The notes: a model not told the origin generated them from the sequence alone. Shown: positions 9,851 through 19,467, counted from the first letter of the stretch. The stretch: 64,000 bases of DNA from Streptomyces sp. YPW6 (GCF_018866325.1 NZ_CP076457.1:3507001-3571000), one strand, 5' to 3'. Numbers and translations: made by a program.

Positions 9851-11700
9851 GCCGCACCGCCCTTGGTGTCCTTCTCGTCGTCCACGATCTCGGCGTCGAC
9901 GACGTCGTCGTCGGCCTTGGCCTGGCCGTCGCCCGGGGCCTCGGCGCCCGGGGCCGCACCCTCGGCCTGGGCGTTGGCGTACATCGCCTGGCCCAGCTTC
10001 TGGGAGACGGCGGCGACCTTCTCGGTGGCCGTACGGATCTCGGCGGTGTCCTCGCCCTTGAGCTTCTCCTTCAGCTCGTCGACCGCGGTCTCCACCTCCG
10101 TCTTGACGTCGGCGGGGACCTTGTCCTCGTTGTCCTTGAGGAACTTCTCCGTCTGGTAGACGAGCTGCTCGCCCTGGTTGCGCGACTCGGCGGCCTCGCG
10201 GCGGGCGTGGTCCTCCTCCGCGTACTTCTCGGCCTCTTCGCGCATCCGGTTGACCTCGTCCTTCGGCAGCGAGGAGCCGCCGGTGACGGTCATCTTCTGC
10301 TCCTTGCCCGTGCCGAGGTCCTTGGCGGCGACGTGCATGATGCCGTTGGCGTCGATGTCGAAGGCGACCTCGATCTGCGGCACGCCGCGCGGGGCCGGCG
10401 GCAGACCGGTCAGCTCGAACATCCCGAGCTTCTTGTTGTACGCCGCGATCTCGCGCTCGCCCTGGTAGACCTGGATCTGCACGGACGGCTGGTTGTCCTC
10501 GGCAGTCGTGAAGATCTCGGAGCGCTTGGTCGGGATCGTGGTGTTGCGCTCGATGAGCTTGGTCATGATGCCGCCCTTGGTCTCGATACCGAGGGACAGC
10601 GGGGTGACGTCGAGGAGCAGGACGTCCTTGACCTCGCCCTTGAGGACACCGGCCTGGAGCGAGGCGCCGATGGCGACGACCTCGTCCGGGTTCACGCCCT
10701 TGTTGGCCTCCTGGCCGCCGGTCAGCTCCTTCACGAGCTCGGCGACGGCGGGCATACGGGTGGAGCCACCGACGAGAACGACGTGGTCGATCTCGGAGAG
10801 CTGGATGCCCGCGTCCTTGATGACGTTGTGGAACGGGGTCTTGCAGCGGTCCAGGAGGTCCGAGGTCAGCTGCTGGAACTGCGAGCGCGTGAGCTTCTCG
10901 TCCAGGTGCAGCGGGCCCTCGGCGGACGCCGTGATGTAGGGCAGGTTGATCGTGGTCTCGGTCGAGGACGAGAGCTCGATCTTCGCCTTCTCCGCGGCCT
11001 CGCGGAGACGCTGGAGAGCCATCTTGTCCTTGGACAGGTCCACGCCGTGCCCGTTGGCGAACTGCTTCACCAGGTAGTCGACGACGCGCTGGTCCCAGTC
11101 GTCACCACCGAGGTGGTTGTCACCGTTGGTGGCCTTCACCTCGACGACGCCGTCGCCGATCTCCAGGAGGGACACGTCGAAGGTGCCGCCACCGAGGTCG
11201 AAGACGAGGATCGTCTGGTCGTCCTTGTCCAGGCCGTACGCCAGGGCGGCGGCGGTCGGCTCGTTGACGATGCGCAGGACGTTCAGGCCCGCGATCTCGC
11301 CGGCCTCCTTCGTCGCCTGACGCTCGGAGTCGTTGAAGTACGCCGGGACGGTGATGACCGCGTCGGTGACCTTCTCGCCCAGGTAGGACTCGGCGTCGCG
11401 CTTCAGCTTCTGCAGGATGAAGGCGCTCATCTGCTGCGGGTTGAAGCTCTTGCCGTCCAGGTCGATCTTCCAGTCAGTGCCCATGTGGCGCTTGACGGAG
11501 CGGATGGTCCTGTCGACGTTGGTGACCGCCTGGCGCTTGGCGACCTCGCCGACGAGCACCTCGCCGTTCTTGGCGAAGGCGACGACGGACGGCGTGGTCC
11601 TGGCGCCTTCGGCGTTGGTGATGACGGTGGGCTCGCCGCCTTCGAGAACGCTGACGACGGAGTTAGTCGTGCCCAGGTCGATGCCGACCGCACGTGCCAT
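9847..11700 (-). CDS. dnaK: Chaperone DnaK (Hsp70)
   Basis: 617 residues, full length. The actin-like ATPase domain shows [13 protein letters not shown], the connect motifs around [36 protein letters not shown] and [10 protein letters not shown]; the interdomain linker [16 protein letters not shown] leads into the beta-sandwich substrate domain and helical lid, with an acidic C-terminus ending in Lys/Gly/Ala. It is the first gene of the operon and also HspR co-repressor. ATG at 11700 has TTGGAGGA upstream. Promoter and HAIR repeats are visible just upstream. Confidence 0.98.
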   Translation of the reverse strand: MARAVGIDLGTTNSVVSVLEGGEPTVITNAEGARTTPSVVAFAKNGEVLVGEVAKRQAVTNVDRTIRSVKRHMGTDWKIDLDGKSFNPQQMSAFILQKLKRDAESYLGEKVTDAVITVPAYFNDSERQATKEAGEIAGLNVLRIVNEPTAAALAYGLDKDDQTILVFDLGGGTFDVSLLEIGDGVVEVKATNGDNHLGGDDWDQRVVDYLVKQFANGHGVDLSKDKMALQRLREAAEKAKIELSSSTETTINLPYITASAEGPLHLDEKLTRSQFQQLTSDLLDRCKTPFHNVIKDAGIQLSEIDHVVLVGGSTRMPAVAELVKELTGGQEANKGVNPDEVVAIGASLQAGVLKGEVKDVLLLDVTPLSLGIETKGGIMTKLIERNTTIPTKRSEIFTTAEDNQPSVQIQVYQGEREIAAYNKKLGMFELTGLPPAPRGVPQIEVAFDIDANGIMHVAAKDLGTGKEQKMTVTGGSSLPKDEVNRMREEAEKYAEEDHARREAAESRNQGEQLVYQTEKFLKDNEDKVPADVKTEVETAVDELKEKLKGEDTAEIRTATEKVAAVSQKLGQAMYANAQAEGAAPGAEAPGDGQAKADDDVVDAEIVDDEKDTKGGAA

Positions 11701-11721
11701 TTCGATTCCTCCAACGGATTA

Positions 11722-11742
11722 CTTGAGCGGATCTGACTCAAG
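11722..11742 (-). promoter_or_regulatory. HAIR operator 1 of the dnaK operon
   Basis: On the plus strand this reads CTTGAGC-N7-ACTCAAG, one mismatch from the HAIR consensus. It lies 22-42 bases upstream of the dnaK ATG and overlaps the -10 box. Confidence 0.92.
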
Positions 11743-11769
11743 AATGCACGACGCCCGTCCATGAGTCAA
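11741..11769 (-). promoter_or_regulatory. Vegetative-type promoter of the dnaK operon
   Basis: On the minus strand TTGACT (11764-11769) and CATTCT (11741-11746) are separated by 17 bases, close to the major sigma factor consensus. The HAIR repeat at 11722-11742 overlaps the -10 and the start region, so bound HspR would block RNA polymerase. Confidence 0.65.
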
Positions 11770-11773
11770 CAGA

Positions 11774-11794
11774 CCTGAGTCGACCTCGCTCAAC
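11774..11794 (-). promoter_or_regulatory. Degenerate second HAIR-like operator
   Basis: CCTGAGT-N7-GCTCAAC matches 11 of 14 arm positions of the HAIR consensus. It lies just upstream of the -35 box. Several HAIR repeats are known in the S. coelicolor dnaK promoter, so a second weaker site here is plausible. Confidence 0.6.
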
Positions 11795-12014
11795 TTACAT
11801 GCTTACGCAGAGCTTATTCACGCCCGCACCCCCGCCACACCACCGCACCGGCGCACGCGACACCCCCTCGCGCACCACCCGGCCCACCGTCCCCCCGTGG
11901 GATCGTTCTGTCACAAATTGCCGCGAGACGGCCACAACCGTCACCGACCGGCAGGTTTCAGAGTGGATCGTCACCCATGGTGTCCCATCGAACCTCGAAC
12001 CCCGGGCGGGCGCG

Positions 12015-12764
12015 ATGCAGAACGCGAGGAAGCGGCACGTACGGCAGATGAGACGGGAGGGCCGGAGGGCGGGGAGCCCCGGACAGCCGCCCTCACGGGC
12101 GTACGCGACCGTGTCCGGCACCGCACGGGGCGACTTCCCCTCCCGCCCCGCCGCACGCCTGGCGGGCCTCACCGACCGGGCCCGACGGCTCGCGGACCGG
12201 ACGCTCCCCCGCTCGACGGCCGAACGCACCCTGGACCTGGTGCTCGGCACCGCGCTGCTCGCCCTGACCTACCCCGCCGTCGCCGCGGCCGCGCTCGCCC
12301 TGACCGCGCGGCGCACCCCGGGCGGCGCCTGGGACACCCGGCCCCGGAGCGGCCTGGACGGCCGGGTCTTCGAACTGCGCACCCTGCGCACCCGGCGGTT
12401 CCACCTGGACCTGTTCTCCCGGCTCCCGCACGTCGTACGCGGCGACCTCGCCCTGGTCGGCCCCGCGCCCCTTCCCCCCGGGGACCCCCGGATCACCGGC
12501 CCCGGCGCCCGGCGGTGGCGGCGGGAACTGCGGCCCGGCCTGACCGGCCTGGCGCAGGTCCGCGCCCGTTCGGGCATGCCCTGGGACGACCCCGCCCTGC
12601 TGGACCAGCACTACGCAGAGCACCATGGAGTGGTGCTCGACCTGGCGATCCTCGCCGAAGCCGCCCGCGCCCCGCTGCGGGACCGGCTCCGGAAGGCCCG
12701 CCGAACCAAGGCACACCTGAGCGACGCAGATCACCGCCCGCCCGCCTGCGGGAGGGTGGACTAA
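12015..12764 (+). CDS. Bacterial sugar transferase-like protein (phosphoglycosyltransferase)
   Basis: About 249 residues. After a basic N-terminus there is one membrane helix (TLDLVLGTALLALTYPAVAAAALALTA) and then the catalytic-domain hallmarks of the monotopic PGT family: RTLRTRRFHLDLFSRLPHVVRGDLALVGPAPLPPGDPRI and RRELRPGLTGLAQVRARSG. Such enzymes load a sugar-phosphate on undecaprenyl phosphate for exopolysaccharide. The usual Asp-Glu catalytic dyad region is shortened here, so activity is uncertain. The open frame extends to an ATG at 11799, but that overlaps the dnaK control region; ATG 12015 is preferred. Start is uncertain. Confidence 0.6.
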   Translation: MQNARKRHVRQMRREGRRAGSPGQPPSRAYATVSGTARGDFPSRPAARLAGLTDRARRLADRTLPRSTAERTLDLVLGTALLALTYPAVAAAALALTARRTPGGAWDTRPRSGLDGRVFELRTLRTRRFHLDLFSRLPHVVRGDLALVGPAPLPPGDPRITGPGARRWRRELRPGLTGLAQVRARSGMPWDDPALLDQHYAEHHGVVLDLAILAEAARAPLRDRLRKARRTKAHLSDADHRPPACGRVD

Positions 12765-12868
12765 GTGGATAGTGTCAGCACAGACTAATTAAGTTACTGC
12801 TTAGTAGTAGCAGGCAGTATCACGAACCCGACCGGATCCCGCTCTCGCAGGCCCGAGGAGCCCCACTC
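12765..12868 (+). promoter_or_regulatory. AT-rich promoter/leader of the Fe-S oxidoreductase gene
   Basis: A sharply AT-rich patch (GACTAATTAAGTTACTGC at about 12783-12800) in otherwise GC-rich DNA precedes the gene at 12869; ACTAA and TTAGT 12 bases apart give a weak inverted repeat. GAGGAG near 12854 supplies the ribosome site. No regulator can be named. Confidence 0.4.
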
Positions 12869-15136
12869 ATGCAACTCGCCGCGATCATCGTGTCGCTGGT
12901 GCTGACGGTCGTCGGCGTTGCGCTCATCTGCCGAGCCGTCGCGCAGATCTACCGCTTCGTCCGTCTGGGACAGCCGGTACCAGCAGGCAGCCGCACCGAC
13001 GACCCCAAGGCCCGCACGATCACGCTGGTCAAGGAATTCCTGGGCCACACCCGGATGAACCGGTGGGGCATCGTCGGCTTCGCCCACTGGTTCGTCGCGA
13101 TCGGCTTCCTGACACTGCCGCCCACGCTGCTCCAGGCGTACGGCCAGCTCTTCCAGGCCGACTGGGTGCTGCCGGTCATCGGCACGTTCCTGCCGTTCGA
13201 GATGTACATCGAGTTCATCGGCCTGATGACGGTCGTGGGCATCCTGGCGCTGATGGCGATCCGGCTGCTGAACCTGCCCTCCCGGGCCGGCCGCAAGTCG
13301 CGGTTCGCCGGCTCGAAGGCCTGGCAGGCGTACTTCGTCGAGTACGTCATCCTCACCATCGGCCTCGCCATCCTGGTGCTCCGCGGCCTTGAGGGCGCGA
13401 TCCACCACGTGGAGAGCTACGACGCCGCGTACTTCGTGTCGTACCCGCTGGTCCTGGCCTTCAAGGGCCTGTCGCTCCCCACCCTCCAGACGCTCATCTA
13501 CTTCACCGCGATGGTCAAGATCGGCACCTCGCTGATCTGGATGATCACGGTCTCGCTCAACACCAACATGGGCGTCGCCTGGCACCGCTTCCTCGGCTTC
13601 CCGAACATCTGGTTCAAGCGGAACGCCGACGGCGAGGTCGCGCTCGGCGCGCTCCAGCCGATGACGACGGGCGGCAAGGAGATCGACTGGGAGGACCCGG
13701 CCGAGGACGCCGTCTTCGGCGTCTCCCAGGTCGAGCAGTTCTCCTGGAAGGGCATCCTCGACTTCTCCACCTGCACCGAGTGCGGCCGCTGCCAGTCGCA
13801 GTGCCCCGCCTGGAACACCGGCAAGCCGCTGTCGCCGAAGCTCCTGATCATGTCGCTGCGCGACCACGCGCACGCCAAGGCGCCGTACCTCCTCGCGGGC
13901 GGCGGCAAGACCATGGAGGGCGAGGAGAAGGCCACCGAGGAGCAGCTCAAGGACGTTCCCGCGGCCGCTCTCGCCGAGGCCGAGCGCCCGCTGATCGGCA
14001 CGGCCGAGGAGAACGGGGTCATCGACCCGGACGTCCTGTGGTCCTGCACCACCTGCGGCGCCTGCGTCGAGCAGTGCCCGGTGGACATCGAGCACATCGA
14101 CCACATCGTCGACATGCGCCGCTACCAGGTGATGATCGAGTCCGCGTTCCCGTCCGAGGCGGGCACGATGCTCAAGAACCTGGAGAAGAAGGGCAACCCC
14201 TGGGGGCTCGCCAAGAAGGCGCGCGTCGAGTGGACCAAGGAGGTCGACTTCGAGGTCCCGATCGTCGGCAAGGACGTCGAGGACCTCACCGAGGTCGACT
14301 ACCTGTACTGGGTCGGCTGCGCGGGCGCCCTGGAGGACCGGGCCAAGAAGACCACCAAGGCCTTCGCGGAGCTCCTGCACATGGCGGGCGTCAAGTTCGC
14401 GATCATGGGCGGCGACGAGAAGTGCACCGGTGACTCCGCCCGCCGCCTGGGCAACGAGCCGCTGTTCCAGCAGCTCGGCCAGGAGAACGTGGCCATGCTG
14501 AACATGGCGTACGGCGAGGACGAGGACGACCCGGAGACGAAGAAGCCCAAGGCGTCGAAGAAGATCGTCGCGACCTGCCCGCACTGCTTCAACACCATCG
14601 CCAACGAGTACCCGCAGCTCGGCGGCGAGTACGAGGTCATCCACCACACGCAGCTGCTCCAGCACCTCGTCGACGAGGGCAAGCTGATCCCGGTGACCCC
14701 GGTCGAGGGCCTGATCACGTACCACGACCCCTGCTACCTGGGCCGCCACAACAAGATCTACACCCCGCCGCGCGAGATCATCGCGAAGGTCCCGGGCCTG
14801 CGGAACGAGGAGATGCACCGCCACAAGGAGCGCGGCTTCTGCTGCGGCGCCGGCGGCGCCCGGATGTGGATGGAGGAGCGGATCGGCAAGCGCATCAACA
14901 CCGAGCGCGTCGACGAGGCCCTCGCCCTCAACCCGGACATCGTCTCCACCGCCTGCCCGTTCTGCCTCGTCATGCTGACCGACTCGGTCAACGGCAAGAA
15001 GAACGACGGCCAGGCCAAGGAGTCCGTCCAGGTCGTGGACGTCTCGCAGCTCCTCCTGGAGTCCGTGAAGACGCCCATCGACCCGACCGGTGACGCGGAG
15101 CAGGTGGACGCGCCGGAGCCGGAACCGGCAAAGTGA
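12869..15136 (+). CDS. Membrane-bound 4Fe-4S oxidoreductase (heterodisulfide reductase-like)
   Basis: 755 residues. The first about 240 carry five or six membrane helices of the nitrate-reductase-gamma/HdrE type. Two 4Fe-4S ferredoxin motifs follow (CTECGRCQSQCP and CTTCGACVEQCPVD), then two CCG domains (CPHCFNTIANEYP with HDPCYLGRHN; GFCCGAGGARMWMEE with STACPFCLVMLTD) like HdrB/GlpC. The domain order matches the actinobacterial protein known in mycobacteria as Rv0338c, an essential Fe-S protein; its electron partners remain to be defined. The tail is acidic and Pro-rich. ATG 12869 has GAGGAG upstream. Single gene, followed by a strong hairpin. Confidence 0.93.
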   Translation: MQLAAIIVSLVLTVVGVALICRAVAQIYRFVRLGQPVPAGSRTDDPKARTITLVKEFLGHTRMNRWGIVGFAHWFVAIGFLTLPPTLLQAYGQLFQADWVLPVIGTFLPFEMYIEFIGLMTVVGILALMAIRLLNLPSRAGRKSRFAGSKAWQAYFVEYVILTIGLAILVLRGLEGAIHHVESYDAAYFVSYPLVLAFKGLSLPTLQTLIYFTAMVKIGTSLIWMITVSLNTNMGVAWHRFLGFPNIWFKRNADGEVALGALQPMTTGGKEIDWEDPAEDAVFGVSQVEQFSWKGILDFSTCTECGRCQSQCPAWNTGKPLSPKLLIMSLRDHAHAKAPYLLAGGGKTMEGEEKATEEQLKDVPAAALAEAERPLIGTAEENGVIDPDVLWSCTTCGACVEQCPVDIEHIDHIVDMRRYQVMIESAFPSEAGTMLKNLEKKGNPWGLAKKARVEWTKEVDFEVPIVGKDVEDLTEVDYLYWVGCAGALEDRAKKTTKAFAELLHMAGVKFAIMGGDEKCTGDSARRLGNEPLFQQLGQENVAMLNMAYGEDEDDPETKKPKASKKIVATCPHCFNTIANEYPQLGGEYEVIHHTQLLQHLVDEGKLIPVTPVEGLITYHDPCYLGRHNKIYTPPREIIAKVPGLRNEEMHRHKERGFCCGAGGARMWMEERIGKRINTERVDEALALNPDIVSTACPFCLVMLTDSVNGKKNDGQAKESVQVVDVSQLLLESVKTPIDPTGDAEQVDAPEPEPAK

Positions 15137-15151
15137 CGTAACGCATCCGTG

Positions 15152-15200
15152 CGACGAAGCGGCCGGACCTGCCTCGGGGGCAGGACCGGCCGCTTCGTCG
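15152..15200 (+). terminator. 15-bp perfect stem after the Fe-S gene
   Basis: CGACGAAGCGGCCGG (15152-15166) pairs exactly with 15186-15200; the 19-base loop contains a further CCTGCC/GGCAGG pairing. It begins 15 bases after the stop at 15136. Confidence 0.85.
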
Positions 15201-15418
15201 TGCCAGGGGCCGCGATGGCCGGAAGCGACGTGACGACCGCCGCAGGCCGACTGTGAAATCGGACATGTACGCGACGACGTAACGGGAGCATCATGAGCCC
15301 CGGAGAAGCCCGCCAGGGCTCCCGGGACCCGTCCCGCGGCACACCCGGGGACACCTCCCGGACACCTCCCCGGCACCGGCGGGGAGGCACAGGTCGACGA
15401 ACACCGAACGAGGCCCCC

Positions 15419-16564
15419 GTGCGCCCACGCCCCCGTACCCGCACCGAGCACCCGCAGGCAGCGGTCACCCGCAGGGTGACGGCCTCCCTCACCGCCGGCG
15501 GTACGGCCCTGCTGCTGGCGCTCACGGCCTGTACGGGCCCCTCCTCAGCCTCCGACGGCAAGAACGGCGACACCCCGCCCCCGGCGCAGGCACGGCCCCA
15601 GGCACAGACGGTGAGCACGCCCGTCCCCCGCGGCACCGGCAGCCGCGTCCCGTACGACTTCAACGGGGACGGCCACCGCGACCTGGTCATCGACGACCTG
15701 GTGAAGGCCCCCGGGAACAGCCACGGCGACGACGCGGGCATCGGCATCGTCTACGGCACCGCCGACCCCGGCCGCCCGCTGGACCCGGCCACCCGGCAGC
15801 TCCTGAGCGCCCGCGCGAACGCCGCGAAGTCCGGCGACACCCTGCCCGCCGCGTTCGACGCCGAGGCAGCCTGCGACCTGGACCGGGACGGCTTCACCGA
15901 CCTGATCGTCTCGACCGACCCCCCGTACAACGGCATCGGAGCCCCGCCCGTACCGCTCCAGATCCTCTTCGGCTCCCCGCAGGGCCTGACGGGGAAGGCC
16001 GTCACCGTACGCATCCCCCAGCAGGCCCGGTCCGGCAACGAGTGGCCCGAGCAACCGGTCTGCGGCGACTTCGACGGCGACGGGAAGGCCGACCTCGCGG
16101 TCACCGCCAGCGCCGGCCGGGTCACCTTCCTGCACGGCCCCTTCGCCCGCACCGGGGCCCCGCGCAGCGCGGAACTGCTGCCCGACGGCGGCCCGTACCT
16201 CTACGCCCCCGAGCCCCGGTCCGACACCGACGGCGACGGTTACGACGACCTCGTCGCCGCCACCCTCCCGCACGCCCCCGGACAGGCGGGCCGGGGCACC
16301 CTGCTCCTCGGCTCCCCCGAGGGCCCGGCGCGGCCGGGCGGCACGTACGCGTTCGCGGCGGAGGACGTCCCCACCGCACCGCTGGGGACGGCGGGCGCCA
16401 CCCGCACCACCCTCCTGAACCACGGCGACTACGACGGCGACAGGAAGCCGGACACGGTGGTGCGCACATACCGGGGCGAGCTGCGGGACCTGATCGCGCT
16501 CTACCGGGCGGGTACCACGGACGAGCCCCTCGTCACCTTCTCCACGACGCTCTTCCTCCCCTGA
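15419..16564 (+). CDS. FG-GAP/VCBS repeat lipoprotein
   Basis: 381 residues from the GTG at 15419. A basic n-region, hydrophobic stretch and lipobox (ALLLALTAC-TG) predict a lipoprotein anchored outside the membrane. The mature part has at least five Ca-binding FG-GAP type repeats, visible as DFNGDGHRDLVIDD, DLDRDGFTDLIVST, DFDGDGKADLAVTA, DTDGDGYDDLVAAT and DYDGDRKPDTVV, expected to form an integrin-like beta-propeller. Ligand is unknown. The open frame starts at 15293, but that adds about 42 low-complexity residues ahead of the signal, so the GTG is preferred. Confidence 0.82.
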   Translation: MRPRPRTRTEHPQAAVTRRVTASLTAGGTALLLALTACTGPSSASDGKNGDTPPPAQARPQAQTVSTPVPRGTGSRVPYDFNGDGHRDLVIDDLVKAPGNSHGDDAGIGIVYGTADPGRPLDPATRQLLSARANAAKSGDTLPAAFDAEAACDLDRDGFTDLIVSTDPPYNGIGAPPVPLQILFGSPQGLTGKAVTVRIPQQARSGNEWPEQPVCGDFDGDGKADLAVTASAGRVTFLHGPFARTGAPRSAELLPDGGPYLYAPEPRSDTDGDGYDDLVAATLPHAPGQAGRGTLLLGSPEGPARPGGTYAFAAEDVPTAPLGTAGATRTTLLNHGDYDGDRKPDTVVRTYRGELRDLIALYRAGTTDEPLVTFSTTLFLP

Positions 16565-16682
16565 ACTCCCCCTCCGCGGGCCCGGGGTGCGGCCCTTAGG
16601 GGATGTCACAGCTCGGCCGCAAAGGCGCCCGGGTCCGCCCGGCCCCCGCTCCCCGCCCCCGGGGACCAGGTACGTTCGACGG

Positions 16683-17639
16683 GTGGCTGGATTCAGGATC
16701 GGACGCGGCCGGGACAACCGCACCCCGCAACAACCGCAGCAGCAGCGGCAGCAGCCGTACGGAGGGCAGGCACCACAGCCGCCGTACGGTGCTCAGCCCT
16801 GGCCGACGGCAGGAGGCCCCGGCAACGGCACGGCACCACCGCCGTACGGAGCCCCGCAGGGCGCCCCGTACGGCAACGGCGGCTACGCGGGCCACGGGCA
16901 GCAGGGCGGACCAGGCCACGGCGGCGGGCACGGGGGCCACGGCGAACCGGAGTACTTCGGCGACCCGTACGCGGAGCCCGCGCCCCACGACCCGTACGCC
17001 AACAATCCGGGCCACACGCAGGCGTTCCGCGTCGACGAGGACCCGTACGGCGAGGGCAACACCTACCGCGCCGGTTCCGCCCCCGCCCAGCCGGCGGGCC
17101 CGCGGCTGCGCTGGAAGGAGCTGCTGAGCGGCATCGTGACGCGCCCGGGGCCGACGTTCTGGCAGATGCGGGACTACCCGGTCTGGGGCCCGGCGCTGGT
17201 CGTCACGTTCCTCTACGGCCTGCTCGCGCTCTTCGGCTTCGACCAGGCACGCGACGAAGCGATCAACGCGACGATCTCGACGGCCATCCCGTACGTCCTG
17301 TTCACCGGCGTCGGCTTCGTCATCGGCGGCCTGGTCCTCGGCGCGGTGACCCACACCCTGGCCCGCCAGCTCGGCGGCACGGGCTCGTGGCAGCCGACGG
17401 TGGGCCTGTCGATGCTGATCATGTCGATGACGGACGCCCCGCGCCTGCTGTTCGCCGTCTTCCTGGGCGGCGAGAACTCGCTGGTCCAGATCGTGGGCTG
17501 GCTGACCTGGCTGGCGGCGGGCGCGCTGTTCACATCGATGGTGAGCAAGTCGCACGACCTGCCGTGGCCGAAGGCGCTGGGAGCGTCGGCGATCCAGCTG
17601 ATCGCACTGCTGTCGATCATCAAGCTGGGCACCATCTGA
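16683..17639 (+). CDS. Yip1-family integral membrane protein with Pro/Gln/Gly-rich N-terminus
   Basis: About 318 residues. The first 140 are low complexity (QQPQQQRQQPYGGQAP, many PYG and GH repeats) and probably disordered in the cytoplasm. The rest has five hydrophobic segments, including VWGPALVVTFLYGLLALFGF, AIPYVLFTGVGFVIGGLVLG and IQLIALLSIIKL, with the RWKELLSGIVTRPGPTFWQMRD lead-in typical of Yip1 proteins in Streptomyces. Function is unknown. GTG 16683 is chosen because it gives the conserved-looking MAGFRIGRGR start; the Shine-Dalgarno is weak. Confidence 0.75.
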   Translation: MAGFRIGRGRDNRTPQQPQQQRQQPYGGQAPQPPYGAQPWPTAGGPGNGTAPPPYGAPQGAPYGNGGYAGHGQQGGPGHGGGHGGHGEPEYFGDPYAEPAPHDPYANNPGHTQAFRVDEDPYGEGNTYRAGSAPAQPAGPRLRWKELLSGIVTRPGPTFWQMRDYPVWGPALVVTFLYGLLALFGFDQARDEAINATISTAIPYVLFTGVGFVIGGLVLGAVTHTLARQLGGTGSWQPTVGLSMLIMSMTDAPRLLFAVFLGGENSLVQIVGWLTWLAAGALFTSMVSKSHDLPWPKALGASAIQLIALLSIIKLGTI

Positions 17640-17644
17640 GCGGG

Positions 17645-17696
17645 TGACGTGCGTGGGCCCCGGAACGCTTCCGCGTTCCGGGGCCCACGCACGTCA
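17645..17696. terminator. 23-bp perfect stem, 6-base loop
   Basis: Positions 17645-17667 and 17674-17696 are exact reverse complements around CTTCCG. It lies 5 bases after the Yip1 gene and 89 before the end of the converging phosphoribosyltransferase gene, an obvious bidirectional terminator. Confidence 0.92.
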
Positions 17697-17785
17697 GGTC
17701 CCACGGGTCACAGGTCCACGGGGCGGGTCACAGGCCCACGGGGTGCGGCCCTACGGGCCACGCCCCTGCCGACAGTCAGGGCGGC

Positions 17786-18286
17786 CTAGGCGTCGAGGAC
17801 CTGCCCGTCCCGCCGGACGACGGGCTTCTCGACCGACCACGGGAAGTTGATCCACTGATCGGTCTTCTTCCACACGTACTCGCACTTCACGAGGGAGTGG
17901 GACTTCTCGTAGATGACGGCGCTGCGCACCTCGGCGACATGGTCGACGCAGAAGTCGTGGACGAGCTTCAGCGTCTTGCCGGTGTCCGCGACATCGTCGG
18001 CGATCAGGACCTTCTTGTCGGAGAAGTCGATCGCGTTGGGGACGGGCGCCAGCATGACGGGCATTTCCAGGGTGGTCCCGACCCCGGTGTAGAACTCCAC
18101 GTTGACGAGGTGGATGTTCTTGCAGTCGAGGGCGTAGGCGAGCCCGCCGGCGACGAACACCCCGCCACGGGCGATGCTCAGCACCACGTCGGGCTCGTAC
18201 CCGTCATCGGCGACGGCCTGGGCGAGCTCGCGCACGGCGCGCCCGAAGCCCTCGTAGGTAAGGTTTTCCCGCACGTCACTAGCCAT
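17786..18286 (-). CDS. Purine-type phosphoribosyltransferase
   Basis: 166 residues with the type I PRTase fold. The PRPP-binding motif VLIADDVADTGKTL lies at about residues 91-104, the loop VLSIARGGVFVAGGLAYAL precedes it, and an IHLVNVEFYTG segment forms the flexible region. It transfers ribose-5-phosphate from PRPP to a base; xanthine, hypoxanthine or guanine is likely but cannot be settled from sequence. It lies 6 bases after dcd, so the two are co-transcribed and link nucleotide salvage with dUTP supply. Confidence 0.88.
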   Translation of the reverse strand: MASDVRENLTYEGFGRAVRELAQAVADDGYEPDVVLSIARGGVFVAGGLAYALDCKNIHLVNVEFYTGVGTTLEMPVMLAPVPNAIDFSDKKVLIADDVADTGKTLKLVHDFCVDHVAEVRSAVIYEKSHSLVKCEYVWKKTDQWINFPWSVEKPVVRRDGQVLDA

Positions 18287-18292
18287 GGTCGA

Positions 18293-18868
18293 TCACACCT
18301 GGGTCCGATGGAAGTTCTGGAAGGACCGCGAGGCCGTCGGCCCGCGCTGCCCCTGATAGCGCGACCCGTACCGCTCGGAGCCGTACGGGAACTCGGCGGA
18401 CGAGGTCAGCTTGAACAGGCACAGCTGCCCGATCTTCATCCCCGGCCACAGCTTTATCGGCAGCGTGGCGAGGTTCGACAGCTCCAGGGTCACGTGCCCG
18501 GAGAACCCGGGGTCGATGAACCCGGCCGTCGAGTGCGTCACCAGACCGAGCCGCCCGAGCGAACTCTTGCCCTCCAGCCGCGAGGCCAGGTCGTCGGGGA
18601 GCGAGATCACCTCGTACGTGGACGCCAGCACGAACTCCCCCGGGTGGAGGATGAAGGCCTCGTCCCCCTCCGGCTCGACGGTCCGCGTCAGATCGGGCTG
18701 CTCCACCGCCGGGTCGATGTGCGGGTACCGGTGGTTCTCGAACACCCGGAAGAAGCGGTCCAGCCGCACGTCGATGCTCGACGGCTGCACCATCGAAGGG
18801 TCGTACGGGTCGATACGGACTCGCCCGGCGTCGATCTCGGCCCGGATGTCCTTGTCTGAGAGAAGCAC
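18293..18868 (-). CDS. dcd: dCTP deaminase
   Basis: 191 residues, the normal length. The trimeric dUTPase-like fold is shown by [16 protein letters not shown], the catalytic region [36 protein letters not shown] (with the R/S/S and Glu residues) and the C-terminal [17 protein letters not shown] cap. It deaminates dCTP to dUTP for thymidylate synthesis. GTG start at 18868 gives [12 protein letters not shown], the usual N-terminus. It is first of a two-gene unit with the phosphoribosyltransferase. Confidence 0.95.
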   Translation of the reverse strand: MLLSDKDIRAEIDAGRVRIDPYDPSMVQPSSIDVRLDRFFRVFENHRYPHIDPAVEQPDLTRTVEPEGDEAFILHPGEFVLASTYEVISLPDDLASRLEGKSSLGRLGLVTHSTAGFIDPGFSGHVTLELSNLATLPIKLWPGMKIGQLCLFKLTSSAEFPYGSERYGSRYQGQRGPTASRSFQNFHRTQV

Positions 18869-19293
18869 GCCCCGAGGATACGCAGAACGCGCGAGCCCGC
18901 CCCAACCGGACCACCCGCGCGCCCCTGCGCCACCACCTCTCCCGACGGCTGCCACCGCCCGGCCACGTCCCTCCACGGGCGGACGACGACTGCCCCGCGA
19001 CCGAGTACGGCTGCCACCGGCCGACGACCACCGCTCGGCCACGACTGCCGCGTCGTATCGACCACTGTGCTGTTGCGACCACGGCGTCGTGACGACCACG
19101 GCGTCATTACGACGACCGCATCGTGCGGACGCCGATTCGTTCGTCGGCCACTGCCGCTGCCGCTGCGGCCGCGGCCGCGGCGACCGGATCGCCACGCCGC
19201 TCCAGCCGCCTGATCACGCCGACCGCCCCGCTACGGCGATCGCTCCGCTCCGGCTACCGATTTCGCTCCGGCTACCGATTCGCTCCGCTCGGG
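18869..19293. other. Gene-free GC-rich stretch with short repeats
   Basis: No supported gene. It holds simple repeats such as ACGACCACGGCGTC twice near 19066-19103, runs of GCCGCTGCC, and CTCCGGCTACCGATT-type units repeated near 19248-19300. Open frames here run on composition alone. The dcd promoter must lie in its left part. Confidence 0.5.
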
Positions 19294-19467
19294 CTACCGC
19301 TTCTCGAACGCCACGGGGACGGCCTGCCGCAACCGGGCGCACCGGGGACACCGGATCAACCGCCCCGGCCCGATCCTGTCGGCCCCGAGCTGCTGCATCG
19401 GAAACGACGAGGTAGTGAAAACGTGCCCCTCGGCACAGCGGACGACGGTGCGCTGCATCGAATCCAT
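19294..19467 (-). CDS. Small zinc-ribbon-like protein
   Basis: 57 residues from ATG 19467: MDSMQRTVVRCAEGHVFTT, then RLIRCPRCARLRQAVPV. The Cys/His pair RCAEGH and the CPRC knuckle suggest a single zinc ribbon. Proteins of this kind are widespread in Streptomyces; function is unknown. The longer frame to 19551 adds residues without conserved appearance. It lies upstream of tRNA-Gly on the opposite strand. Confidence 0.65.
   Translation of the reverse strand: MDSMQRTVVRCAEGHVFTTSSFPMQQLGADRIGPGRLIRCPRCARLRQAVPVAFEKR

Noticed and set aside
10207..11736. 509-codon plus-strand frame over dnaK
   Set aside because: Mirror frame of dnaK with no recognisable domain.
11799..12014. N-terminal 72 codons of the sugar-transferase frame
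   Set aside because: They overlap the dnaK operator region and look like Pro/His/Thr noise; a start at 12015 is more sensible.
12794..15451. 885-codon minus-strand open frame over the Fe-S oxidoreductase gene
   Set aside because: Antisense to a gene with clear Fe-S motifs; composition is that of a mirror frame.
18900..19290. Several overlapping open frames on both strands upstream of dcd
   Set aside because: Arg/Pro/Thr low-complexity translations from short DNA repeats, no ribosome sites.
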